64,000 bases of DNA, taken from HLUCCA09 sp039822045 (GTDB lineage Bacteria > Pseudomonadota > Alphaproteobacteria > Rhodobacterales > Rhodobacteraceae). The stretch lies in the NCBI GenBank assembly GCA_039822045.1, contig JBCBMY010000002.1, positions 310,001-374,000 on the forward strand. The letters are read 5' to 3'. Of this stretch, positions 26,906 to 34,764 are shown one piece after another; positions within the stretch are counted from its first letter, which is position 1, and every line of letters starts with the position of its first letter. Under the pieces are notes generated by a model that worked only from the letters and a program-made list of their open reading frames with translations, did not search any database and had not been told where the DNA came from. The translations under genes and the position numbers were made by a program.

Positions 26906-27627
26906 TCCTCAACCTCCAACCTGAAATACCCCCCGCCCCGGATGCGTGCAGGCCCCGCCTCGGCGTCCTGCAGGGCGCGCGCCTTGGCGTTGAGCTCTTC
27001 GAGCACGGGCGCCATTCTGGCCCGCCACAGCGCCTGGAGCTCCTCGGCCGCCGCGACGCTCAGCGTGTCGTAGTGGACGGCGAGATCGAACTGTGGGGGC
27101 TCGCCGAGCACGTTACCCACGGCGACCGACAGGTGATCGCCGACATTCCGGCCAAGATAATCGAGCTGCTCCTCGGCCCCTTCCAGAGGCACATTGGCCC
27201 GTTTGAGAAGGCGCACCGTCTCGGCCTCCTCCGCGACCGTGCCGGAGGCGCGCAAGGCATCGAGAAGCGATTTAGGGTGCACGTCGCGCCGGATCTGCCA
27301 GGCGAGCGCGTCGAACGAGGGCGCCGGCCCGTGCCGCGGCAAGGGCGCCCCCTGATGCAGCGCCAGCCATTCGGCCACGAGCCGGGAGAGTGGATCGGGC
27401 CGCGTCGGGGCGTCGGGGGCCGGGTCGGCGCGCAAACGGGCAATGTCGCGCCGCTGGAGCCCCGTCATCACACTGATCTTGCTGTCGGTCGCCCCCTCTC
27501 CGGCCATCTCGCGCGCGACGTCGACATAGGCGCGCCTGAGCCGCTCCGAGGCTTCGGAAAACCGCAGCCCCCGGGCAATCGCAAGCCGCACCAGGGGGCG
27601 GAACACCAGATCAAGGATCGCATTCAT
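26902..27627 (-). CDS. DUF6502 family protein, putative DNA-binding regulator
   Basis: A 241-residue protein. Residues about 22-66 (RFSEASERLRRAYVDVAREM then SKISVMTGLQRRDIARLR) form a predicted helix-turn-helix, with ISVMTGLQRRDI as the turn and recognition helix. The remainder is helical with conserved HPKSLLDALRASGTV and a C-terminal YFRLEVEE. The pattern fits what I recall as DUF6502. The ATG at 27627 has no Shine-Dalgarno sequence; the palindrome ATGTG-N7-CACAT ends two bases before it with TAAATT inside as a possible -10, so the mRNA may be leaderless. A second copy of the palindrome lies 47 bases away. Autoregulation is therefore inferred. The partner gene is the 43-residue lipoprotein. 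Confidence 0.82.
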   Translation of the reverse strand: MNAILDLVFRPLVRLAIARGLRFSEASERLRRAYVDVAREMAGEGATDSKISVMTGLQRRDIARLRADPAPDAPTRPDPLSRLVAEWLALHQGAPLPRHGPAPSFDALAWQIRRDVHPKSLLDALRASGTVAEEAETVRLLKRANVPLEGAEEQLDYLGRNVGDHLSVAVGNVLGEPPQFDLAVHYDTLSVAAAEELQALWRARMAPVLEELNAKARALQDAEAGPARIRGGGYFRLEVEE

Positions 27628-27629
27628 GG

Positions 27630-27693
27630 ATGTGCAATTTACACATTTCTGTTGCGCCGGGAAGTGGAATCGTGACATGTGCATTTTACACAT
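27630..27693. promoter_or_regulatory. two matched palindromic operators in a divergent promoter
   Basis: Two near-identical 17-base sites, 27630-27646 (ATGTGCAATTTACACAT) and 27677-27693 (ATGTGCATTTTACACAT), start 47 bases apart. Each is an imperfect palindrome of consensus ATGTG-x-AA-x-TT-x-CACAT, AT-rich in a GC-rich setting. The first abuts the DUF6502 start codon on the minus strand and the second lies 20 bases before the plus-strand lipoprotein ATG, so each covers the promoter or start region of one divergent gene. The DUF6502 protein with its helix-turn-helix is the obvious candidate to bind them. Confidence 0.65.
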
Positions 27694-27713
27694 TCCCCAC
27701 ATTGAGGCCCGCC

Positions 27714-28322
27714 ATGCCCCGCTCTCTCGTTCTGCTTTGCCTCGTTGCCGTTGCCGGCTGTGCGACCGACTTCCAGAGCACGTCCGGCGCTGCGTACCTC
27801 GCCGCCGGTGGGATCAGCGATCCGACGATCGCCGCGGCCGCTTCGGCCGAACCACGGCTCAGCTTCCCCGCCCGGATCGGCGTCGTTCGGCTGGTCTACA
27901 ACGGTGTGTCGCCCATCCCGGCCCAGGAGCGCGCGCTCTACGATGGCCTTGTCGCGCGCTCGAGCGGGTTCGGCGAGTTCGTCCATCTGGGCGCGCTGGA
28001 GTCACGGGTGGCCGACCGCACGCCTTTTGTGTCGGTCGACCATGACCTGCGCCGCCTGGCCGCGTCCCGCCATCTCGACTATCTTCTCGTTCTGTCGCTC
28101 GACCCGGAGCGCAACAGCGCCGAAGCCCTGATGCTCGATGTCAGAACCGGCTATCCCTATGCCAGCACACAAGTGAGCCCGCCCGGGCGAGGCCGCACCG
28201 GCTTTTTCGGCGGGCGGATCAATAGTCCGCGCCGGCTGGATGCCGCGACCTTGCGCTTGGCGCGTGCCTTGACCCCGGAGCTGGAGACCATGTTTGCCGG
28301 CCTTGCCGAGCGCGCGGGATAG
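27714..28322 (+). CDS. lipoprotein divergent from the DUF6502 regulator
   Basis: A 202-residue lipoprotein. Its start MPRSLVLLCLVAVAGC has lipobox VAGC (Cys16), and TGAGG precedes the ATG at 27714. Mature landmarks are FPARIGVVRLVYNGVSPIP, a strand-helix unit LVARSSGFGEFVHLGAL, the block LAASRHLDYLLVLSLDPERN and a late LTPELETMFAGLAER. The layout, with an RIGVVRL strand and a DYLLVL strand, resembles outer-membrane-associated lipoproteins of unknown function. It is the only plus-strand gene within the 30-kb nuo region, so it divides the locus into separate transcription units. One of the two palindromes lies immediately upstream. Function unknown. Confidence 0.8.
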   Translation: MPRSLVLLCLVAVAGCATDFQSTSGAAYLAAGGISDPTIAAAASAEPRLSFPARIGVVRLVYNGVSPIPAQERALYDGLVARSSGFGEFVHLGALESRVADRTPFVSVDHDLRRLAASRHLDYLLVLSLDPERNSAEALMLDVRTGYPYASTQVSPPGRGRTGFFGGRINSPRRLDAATLRLARALTPELETMFAGLAERAG

Positions 28323-28452
28323 GCGGCCGCTTGGGGAATAGCCCGAACTGGTCGAAGGCAGGCGCATGACCCTCTCGCGCCCGCCTCAATCTCATCGGGG
28401 CGAGACCGGGCGCCCGCGCCCAGCACAGCCCTGCCCCGCCGGCCCGCGGCGC

Positions 28453-28932
28453 CTAGCCCTCGAGCGACCGCTTGATGATGGCATTGACGAAGAAGCCCTC
28501 GTCATACTCGGTGGAGCTTAGCGCGCCATCGCCGTTCACGTCGGCCATCTCGATCGAGCGCTCGATCAGCGCCGCATGCTCGCTCATCGACACTGCACCG
28601 TCCCGGTCGGTGTCGATGAGGCCATAGAGGAAGGCTACAACGCCGTGGTAGGCCGCCTCGCGCCCGCGGAAGGCGGCGATGTCGCCGAAGCCGTGCTCCC
28701 ACTCGACGACCTCGCTGGTGAGCAGGTCGCCCGAGCCGTCGGCATCCATGGAGTTGAACACGGCCTGGCCGCCGGCGAGCAGCTCGTCGCGAGACAGGTA
28801 GCCGTCCCGATTCTGGTCGAACGCCACAGCCAGGCTGTCGGTCAGGACAGAGGCGGCGTCGTGCCCGTTCTCGGCAAGTGCCGCTCCGGCCACGCCGGAC
28901 ATCAGAAGAGCTGCAAGGATAGCGTGTCGCAT
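28453..28932 (-). CDS. exported EF-hand calcium-binding protein
   Basis: A 159-residue protein with a signal peptide (MRHAILAALLMSGVAGAALA) and four canonical EF-hand loops at residues 39-50 (DQNRDGYLSRDE), 63-74 (DADGSGDLLTSE), 107-118 (DTDRDGAVSMSE) and 131-142 (DVNGDGALSSTE). Each has Asp at position 1, Gly at 6 and Glu at 12, so all should bind calcium. A periplasmic, calmodulin-like sensor or buffer is likely. GAGGAGAC precedes the ATG. The 205 bases upstream are AT-richer and contain a perfect GTTAGA-ACC-TCTAAC palindrome. It sits between the DUF5333-like lipoproteins and the DUF6502 module. Partner unknown. Confidence 0.9.
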   Translation of the reverse strand: MRHAILAALLMSGVAGAALAENGHDAASVLTDSLAVAFDQNRDGYLSRDELLAGGQAVFNSMDADGSGDLLTSEVVEWEHGFGDIAAFRGREAAYHGVVAFLYGLIDTDRDGAVSMSEHAALIERSIEMADVNGDGALSSTEYDEGFFVNAIIKRSLEG

Positions 28933-29006
28933 ATTGTCGTCTCCTCTCTGTTTGTGTGGGTGACGCGCCGCTGCCGGCGCGCCGTCTGTGGGTCGGTGAT
29001 TACAAA

Positions 29007-29021
29007 GTTAGAACCTCTAAC
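29007..29021. promoter_or_regulatory. perfect palindrome upstream of the EF-hand gene
   Basis: GTTAGA, three bases, TCTAAC. It lies 75 bases upstream of the EF-hand start codon, in the AT-richest part of this gap. Read on the minus strand, TGTAAT follows it closely and could be a -10 element, with the palindrome occupying the spacer as in promoters controlled by MerR-type activators. This is pattern reading only; no regulator gene is adjacent. Confidence 0.4.
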
Positions 29022-29137
29022 ATTAGTTTCCACAGGGCCGCTGATTTTCTTCGCTCACGTTTTCTTGGGGTCGGCATCGCCGGGCGCGCGCGGGGCGCGT
29101 CACGCGTGTGTTCGGTCTGGATCGGGGCGGCGGTGGC

Positions 29138-29557
29138 CTAGGACAGAAGCGCGCCGATCGCCGTGTCGCGGGCCTGTTCGCGGGCGCCGGCCTGGCAATA
29201 GGTGGCAGGTTCGGTCAGCACCACGTTGTTCGAGCCGATATACTCAAAGACATCGGCCGCGATCCGCTCTTCGGGGAGATTGCGGGCCGCATCGTCGACC
29301 ATCCGCTCCGTCCAGCCCTCTTCGGCGAACTCAACGGCCAGCGCCTGTTCGACCGAGGCGATGCCCGCCCGGTCGAGCGACAGCGAGGGGCAGGCATCGG
29401 CCAGAAGCTGCGCGATCCCGTAGGTGAGCGCGAACTGGTAAATCTCGGGCGGAAGATCGCGGCCTGGGTCAAGATCCACGCCCCGCGCGCCGCCGCCTCC
29501 ACAGGCCGGAAGGAGCACAAGAAGGGCGACCCCCAACGGTGGGATCAGCGCCCGCAC
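29138..29557 (-). CDS. DUF5333-like lipoprotein (second of tandem pair after nuoF)
   Basis: A 139-residue lipoprotein. The start is GTG at 29557, 3 bases after the stop of its upstream paralogue. The signal MRALIPPLGVALLVLLPAC has its lipid-modified cysteine at 19. The mature part has IYQFALTYGIAQLLADACPSL, an EGWTERMVDDAARNL helix and the ending TYCQAGAREQARDTAIGALL. It aligns by eye with the lipoprotein at 29561-29986 and, more loosely, with the protein at 25626-26048, sharing two cysteines and the closing motif. All three flank nuoF and nuoG. Function unknown. Confidence 0.72.
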   Translation of the reverse strand: MRALIPPLGVALLVLLPACGGGGARGVDLDPGRDLPPEIYQFALTYGIAQLLADACPSLSLDRAGIASVEQALAVEFAEEGWTERMVDDAARNLPEERIAADVFEYIGSNNVVLTEPATYCQAGAREQARDTAIGALLS

Positions 29558-29560
29558 CGG

Positions 29561-29982
29561 CTAGGCCGGCTGAAGGAACCGGGCAATGTCGGTTCGTTCT
29601 GCTCTTTCCTGAGACCCGGCACGGCACAGGGACGCCTCATCGCCTGGCGTGATACCGCGGCGACGAATATAGGCCGCGCCGTCTCGTTCGACGCGCGCCT
29701 GGAGGACCGGACTGTCCTCAACGGCGCCCACAAGGTCTGTTGCGTCGCCGTACTTTTCCCGCAGCTCCAGCTCGGCGATGCGGAACTCGCCCTCGTTGAA
29801 GCGCAGCTGCGGACAATCTTGCGCCAGGCCCGATGCGATAGCCGCGAAGAGGGCGACCTCGTACACTTCCTCGGGGACCGCCCGAGCGGCGGCATCCGCC
29901 GTGGCCGCACGCCCGCCGGGGGCCTCGCAGCCGATAAGCGCGAAGGGCAGAATGAGAGCCACGACCCCCCGGCGCAGAGACG

Positions 29983-29986
<4 letters not shown>
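29561..29986 (-). CDS. DUF5333-like lipoprotein (first of tandem pair after nuoF)
   Basis: A 141-residue lipoprotein whose ATG overlaps the nuoF stop by 4 bases (ATGA). The signal MTSLRRGVVALILPFALIGC gives lipobox ALIGC (Cys20). The mature domain runs VPEEVYEVALFAAIASGLAQ, DCPQLRF, a helical middle, then SLCRAGSQERAERTDIARFL, matching its downstream paralogue and the DUF5333-like pattern (two cysteines about 80 residues apart, closing with an IG/IA-x-hydrophobic motif). The coupling to nuoF is the tightest of any exported gene here and suggests a real link to complex I or to its gene dosage. Biochemical role unknown. Confidence 0.75.
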
Positions 29987-31281
<1,295 letters not shown>

Positions 31282-31443
31282 GTGTGTCTCCGCATGGGTC
31301 GGGCGCACCCTATCCCGGGCCCGGGCCCGCTTTCCAGAGGCAGATGGCCGCCGTCTGGCCGGCGCGCGGGGCATTCAGGCCGATCGCGACGAAGAACCGC
31401 GCTGCGGCGCGGGCCGCCGCGGCCGGTTGCTTCGGGTGGGCCG

Positions 31444-31695
31444 TCAGTCGCGGCGCGCCCGCCAGATCCCGATGCTGACCGCGAGCGCCCAGACGAAGGC
31501 GGCCATTGCAGCGAGATAGATCAGGAACTCGTAGCGAAGGGGCAGGCCGAGGCCTGACACCAGGACGGGGGCGAAGAGCGCCGCAAGCCCGGCGCCCGCG
31601 ATGACGAGCGCGACCATCCGCCCCCGCCGGGCGAGGATCCGGTCCTTGTCGGCCTGGCTGTCGCTGCCCGGGCCGGCGTTCTGCGGTTTGCTCAT
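31444..31695 (-). CDS. DUF5337-like small membrane protein between nuoE and nuoF
   Basis: An 83-residue protein with a charged N-terminal tail (DKDRILARRGR) and two transmembrane helices, about residues 27-47 and 56-76, ending in a basic IWRARRD. The pattern (short polar start with a DKDR..ARRGR motif, two helices, terminal WR..RR) matches what I recall as DUF5337, a Rhodobacteraceae family encoded in nuo loci. It lies 162 bases before nuoF and 148 bases after the helix-hairpin-helix membrane protein gene. It would sit in the inner membrane. A role in complex I assembly is conceivable but not shown. Confidence 0.75.
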   Translation of the reverse strand: MSKPQNAGPGSDSQADKDRILARRGRMVALVIAGAGLAALFAPVLVSGLGLPLRYEFLIYLAAMAAFVWALAVSIGIWRARRD

Positions 31696-31843
31696 GTCGC
31701 GATGGGCGCGAATGCGGCGCCTGCCCCCTCCCGTTGTCGGCCCCGTACGTGGCGGTGTGCCGTGGCTACGATGGACCCTGTCCCGACACCCTTGACCCCA
31801 CCCGGCCGCCGGTGTCTGTGGGACGACGCTCAGTCGGTGGCGC

Positions 31844-32491
31844 TCACTGAGCCGCGCTGCGCTCGGCGACGAGGGCCTTGGCCTGGGCCACCCAATCGTC
31901 GCGCGTCACGCGCCCCTTGAACCCTTCGAGGTGCTCGTCGACCCAGGCGACCTCCTCGCCGGTCCACGCGGCGATCTGGTCGAAATGGTAGAAGCCAAGA
32001 GAATTACAGAGCTTTTCCAGAGCAGGACCGACGCCCTTGATCTGTTTGAGATCGTCGGCCGTGCCGTCGCGCGGGCCTTCAAGGCCTGTGGGCTTGGTGC
32101 CTATGGGCGCGGCCTCCTCGGCGGCCGACGCCGTCCCGGAGGACGGCGCAGCTTCTTCTGCGGGCGCGGCAGAGGCGGAGGCGGAGGCGGTCGGGCTTTC
32201 GGCCGCCGGGGCAGCTGGGGCCGCCGGCTCTGTAGCGGCGGGCGTCACACTGTGGTGCGATGTGTCGACGGTCGGCGCCTTCTTGCCACCCGGGGGCGAC
32301 GGCAGCTCGCGCCAGCCGATCGACAGCGCAATGAAGATGCCGATCCAGAGCACGATGAAGGTGCCGCCGGTCTGGCTGATGTCGAATCCCCACATGACGG
32401 CAGCCATGCCCGCGCCGACAAAGGCCCAAAGCGCGGCGACGACGGCGGCGCCCATCGCCCGGTCGTCCGAATTCTTGGTAAACTTTTCCAT
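31844..32491 (-). CDS. membrane protein with C-terminal helix-hairpin-helix domain, downstream of nuoE
   Basis: A 215-residue protein in three parts: two transmembrane helices (about 13-35 and 43-60), an Ala/Pro/Ser/Glu-rich linker (66-135) and a C-terminal helix-hairpin-helix domain (about 146-208) with DLKQIKGVGPALEKLCNSLG and a DQIAAWTGEEVAWVDEHL helix pair. The same type of domain is often fused to the C-terminus of NuoE in this group or found in ribosomal-protein-like folds; here it is tethered to the membrane by a separate gene. Helix-hairpin-helix domains usually bind DNA, but this variant in respiratory loci may bind protein. The start MEKFTKNSDDR at 32491 was preferred to one 14 codons earlier. 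Confidence 0.8.
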   Translation of the reverse strand: MEKFTKNSDDRAMGAAVVAALWAFVGAGMAAVMWGFDISQTGGTFIVLWIGIFIALSIGWRELPSPPGGKKAPTVDTSHHSVTPAATEPAAPAAPAAESPTASASASAAPAEEAAPSSGTASAAEEAAPIGTKPTGLEGPRDGTADDLKQIKGVGPALEKLCNSLGFYHFDQIAAWTGEEVAWVDEHLEGFKGRVTRDDWVAQAKALVAERSAAQ

Positions 32492-32574
32492 GCTTCTCCC
32501 CAAAGTGGCTTGCGACGCGCGACATAGCGTCACGAGCTTTCTAACCCGTTTTCTGCGCCCTGTCTTGTCTGGCG

Positions 32575-32629
32575 TGACACGGGGGTGTCAATTTTAGCTG
32601 ACACTTTGGCTGTCAGGGAAGATTGACAC
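32575..32629. repeat. array of five alternating TGACAC half-sites between nuoE and the next gene
   Basis: Within 55 bases there are TGACAC (32575), GTGTCA (32585), TGACAC (32599), TGTCAG (32611) and TGACAC (32624), strictly alternating in orientation. The first two form a perfect 16-base palindrome TGACAC-GGGG-GTGTCA. In the minus-strand RNA they can fold into two hairpins just past the nuoE stop codon. They could be operators for a dimeric regulator or an RNA processing/stability element inside the nuo transcript. Confidence 0.5.
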
Positions 32630-32652
32630 GCCGTCGCATCCCCACTGGGGCG

Positions 32653-33390
32653 TCAGCCGGCGTCCTGCGCCCGGCCGCCGCGGTCGCCCCACGGAGCAAC
32701 CAGGGGCTCTTCGGTGCCGTCGATCCGCTTGACCGTCTCGCCGAGCGACAGCGCCCGAGCCACCGATCCGTTGTGGCTCTGGCGGTCGTCGCCCGCATAC
32801 TCGGCAAGCGTCGTGACACCGCCCAGCGGCTCGCAGGAGAAGCGCCCGTTCTGGGGGCCCGGCTGGGGAACCTCGCCCGCGAGAAGCTGGTCGAGGATCT
32901 TGGCAAAGCTCTCGACGGTCAGGTCTTCGTAATAGTCCTTGCCGATCTGCGCCATGGGAGCGTTGGCGCAGGCGCCGAGGCACTCGACCTCTTCCCAGCT
33001 CAGCTTGCCATCCGCCGACAGCATGTGCGGGCGCTTGGCGATCTTGTCCTTGCAGACGCCGACCAGATCCTCGGCACCGCAGATCATGCAGGTCGTGGTA
33101 CCGCAGATCTGGATATGGGCGACCGAGCCCACCGGCGCGAGCTGAAACATGAAGTAGAAGGTCGCCACTTCGAGCGCGCGGATATAGGCGAGGCCCAGCA
33201 TGGCCGCGACATGTTCGATGGCCGGTCGCGACAGCCAGCCCTCCTGCTCCTGCGCCCGCCACAGCAGGGGAATGATGGCGGATGCCTCGCGGCCCTCGGG
33301 ATATTTCGAGATCTGCTTCTCGGCCCAGGCGCGGTTTTCCGGCGTGAAGGCAAAGCTCTCGGGCTGGTCGGGGTGCAGGCGGCGGAGCAT
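32653..33390 (-). CDS. nuoE: NADH-quinone oxidoreductase subunit E
   Basis: A 245-residue thioredoxin-like 2Fe-2S subunit of complex I (cluster N1a). The ligand cysteines are at 96, 101, 137 and 141 (CGTTTC and CLGAC). The N-terminal helical bundle ends in RALEVATFYFMFQL. After residue 180 there is a Gly/Pro-rich extension of about 60 residues, as is usual in this group, but without the helix-hairpin-helix tail seen in some relatives; that domain is encoded separately 161 bases downstream. The ATG at 33390 has GGGAG upstream. Confidence 0.96.
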   Translation of the reverse strand: MLRRLHPDQPESFAFTPENRAWAEKQISKYPEGREASAIIPLLWRAQEQEGWLSRPAIEHVAAMLGLAYIRALEVATFYFMFQLAPVGSVAHIQICGTTTCMICGAEDLVGVCKDKIAKRPHMLSADGKLSWEEVECLGACANAPMAQIGKDYYEDLTVESFAKILDQLLAGEVPQPGPQNGRFSCEPLGGVTTLAEYAGDDRQSHNGSVARALSLGETVKRIDGTEEPLVAPWGDRGGRAQDAG

Positions 33391-33478
33391 GGGATCTCCC
33401 GTTGATCCGTGAATTTCGCGATACATATCGCGGCGGCGGCACGCATTCAGTGCGACGAACCCCCTCAGGCCGTCAAGA

Positions 33479-33829
33479 TCAGAGGATCAGAGCCGCAGCA
33501 AGGGCGATCGTGACAAAGCAGGCCGCGCCGGCCGCGGCGTGGGGGCCCCAGGGCTGCCCTTCGCGGGCATAGATCCAGGCGTCGAAGAACGACACCGCCG
33601 AGAACACCGCAAAGAGATAGAGGATCGGCACGGGATCGCCGTAAAGCGCCGCCCCAAAGGCCAGGGCGGTGAAGGCCATATAGCGGCCGGCCATGACCAT
33701 GGGCAGCTTTTCGGGGCGGTGTGTGGCCTTCTCCATTGCGCCTTGTGGATTGCAGGCAAACCCGACGGCCAATGTCAGGGTCACGAGACCGCCGATGACC
33801 GAAGCCGCCTGCATGAGTACCGCAAGCAT
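33479..33829 (-). CDS. four-helix membrane protein between nuoD and nuoE
   Basis: A 116-residue integral membrane protein with four hydrophobic segments (about 5-25, 45-62, 66-84 and 94-115). The loop between the first two reads ACNPQGAMEKATHRPEKLPMV. The second helix begins AGRYMAFTALAFGAALYGD and an acidic residue lies in SFFDAWIYARE. It resembles small DoxX-like or unknown membrane families, but no signature decides. It begins 258 bases after the previous small frame and ends 88 bases before nuoE, reading in the same direction. Probably one of the unidentified frames known from nuo operons of this family. Confidence 0.75.
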   Translation of the reverse strand: MLAVLMQAASVIGGLVTLTLAVGFACNPQGAMEKATHRPEKLPMVMAGRYMAFTALAFGAALYGDPVPILYLFAVFSAVSFFDAWIYAREGQPWGPHAAAGAACFVTIALAAALIL

Positions 33830-34087
33830 CGTGTTCTTCCTCCCGGGCCGCGTTTTGCCGCTGTATCCCCGGGGCGGGCGGAATAGCCATCTGCGGGGTG
33901 TTTGTGGCGCAATGAAGGGCCGGCTTGTCGCCAGGGTCAAGTCGAAGCGCAACGTAAACGTGTGGCCGAAACGCGGGGCTCACGTCCGGTGCATGGCAGC
34001 GGGCAGAGGCGCCTGCGGTGCGATCTCGATTGCAAGGGCGGTGGCGGGGTCGCACGACTGGCCGCGGCTCTTGCAGGCTTTCCGAGA

Positions 34088-34327
34088 TCAGCCGCCGCAG
34101 GGCGGCCAATTGACGAGCCGCAAACCGCCCTCGCCATCCGAGATCGCGAACCCGTCGGCGCGCAGGCCGGCAGTCTGGTCGAGGAAGTCGTGCACGGTGA
34201 ACCCGTTGCGCTGCATGGCAAGGATCAGGTCCCGCTCGGCCATGGCACAGGAATGCCCGACGAGGATGCGCGCGGCGGGGGCGGCATAGTGGTTGCTGGG
34301 TTGTGCAATGGTTGGGTTGCTAAACAT
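34088..34327 (-). CDS. 79-residue protein of unknown function between nuoD and nuoE
   Basis: A small frame beginning MFSNPTIAQPSNHYAAPAAR and ending RLVNWPPCGG. The middle reads ILVGHSCAMAERDLILAMQR and FTVHDFLDQTAGLRADGFAI, which looks like a folded domain with two helices and a short hairpin. There is no signal peptide from this start; a longer in-phase form beginning at 34420 exists but would overlap the preceding gene by 58 bases. Its ribosome binding site (GGGGTC) is weak. Two cysteines are present. No family recognised. Support comes from coding-like sequence and position only. Confidence 0.5.
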   Translation of the reverse strand: MFSNPTIAQPSNHYAAPAARILVGHSCAMAERDLILAMQRNGFTVHDFLDQTAGLRADGFAISDGEGGLRLVNWPPCGG

Positions 34328-34362
34328 GGCGACCCCGAAAGCGAAAAGCCTGGCAGGCCAGT

Positions 34363-34764
34363 TCAATTTGAGCCTATCTTCGAGATCTTCCAACTTCCAC
34401 CGCCGCCCACGCGCGCGCAAACGTACGGTCCCTTGTTCTCGGACAGTCGAAGGCCGGAGCCGGGAAGTGGAACATCAAGGCCCATTCGGCCCCTCCCATC
34501 AGTGAGCTCTAGTGCGACGCTGTCACCCGGCATGATTGCGTCTTCAGTTGCAGAGTTGACTTTTGCTTCGATATCCTCAAGTCGACTTTTGAACGCCCCA
34601 GCCTTGTCGCCCTCTAGACCCAGCAACTCTTCGATGTCGCGAATGCGTTCATCGAGACGGTTCAGAAATAGCTTGTAGCTTACAAATACGCCCCCAATCC
34701 CAAAAACCGCGCTCACAATCGCAATCAAGGCCGCAACCGCTCGAAAATCGCTAATGGGGTTCAC
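34363..34764 (-). CDS. membrane-anchored coiled-coil protein directly after nuoD
   Basis: A 133-residue protein starting with GTG at 34764, overlapping the nuoD stop by 4 bases (GTGA). Residues 9-30 form one transmembrane helix (AVAALIAIVSAVFGIGGVFV), residues 31-75 a charged coiled coil (LNRLDERIRDIEELLGLEGD onward), and the last 55 residues a small beta-rich domain with MPGDSVALELTDGRGRMGLD and a single cysteine in PYVCARVGGG. The coding region from about 34500 to 34750 is visibly less GC-rich than the neighbouring nuo genes and uses A/T-ending codons, hinting at recent acquisition. The topology suggests an inner-membrane anchored cytoplasmic or periplasmic multimer. No family was recognised. 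Confidence 0.7.
   Translation of the reverse strand: MNPISDFRAVAALIAIVSAVFGIGGVFVSYKLFLNRLDERIRDIEELLGLEGDKAGAFKSRLEDIEAKVNSATEDAIMPGDSVALELTDGRGRMGLDVPLPGSGLRLSENKGPYVCARVGGGGSWKISKIGSN

Noticed and set aside
33830..34087. Frames in the gap between the four-helix membrane protein and the 79-residue gene
   Set aside because: All candidates are Arg/Pro/Ser-rich with no good start; no repeat or terminator was found either.
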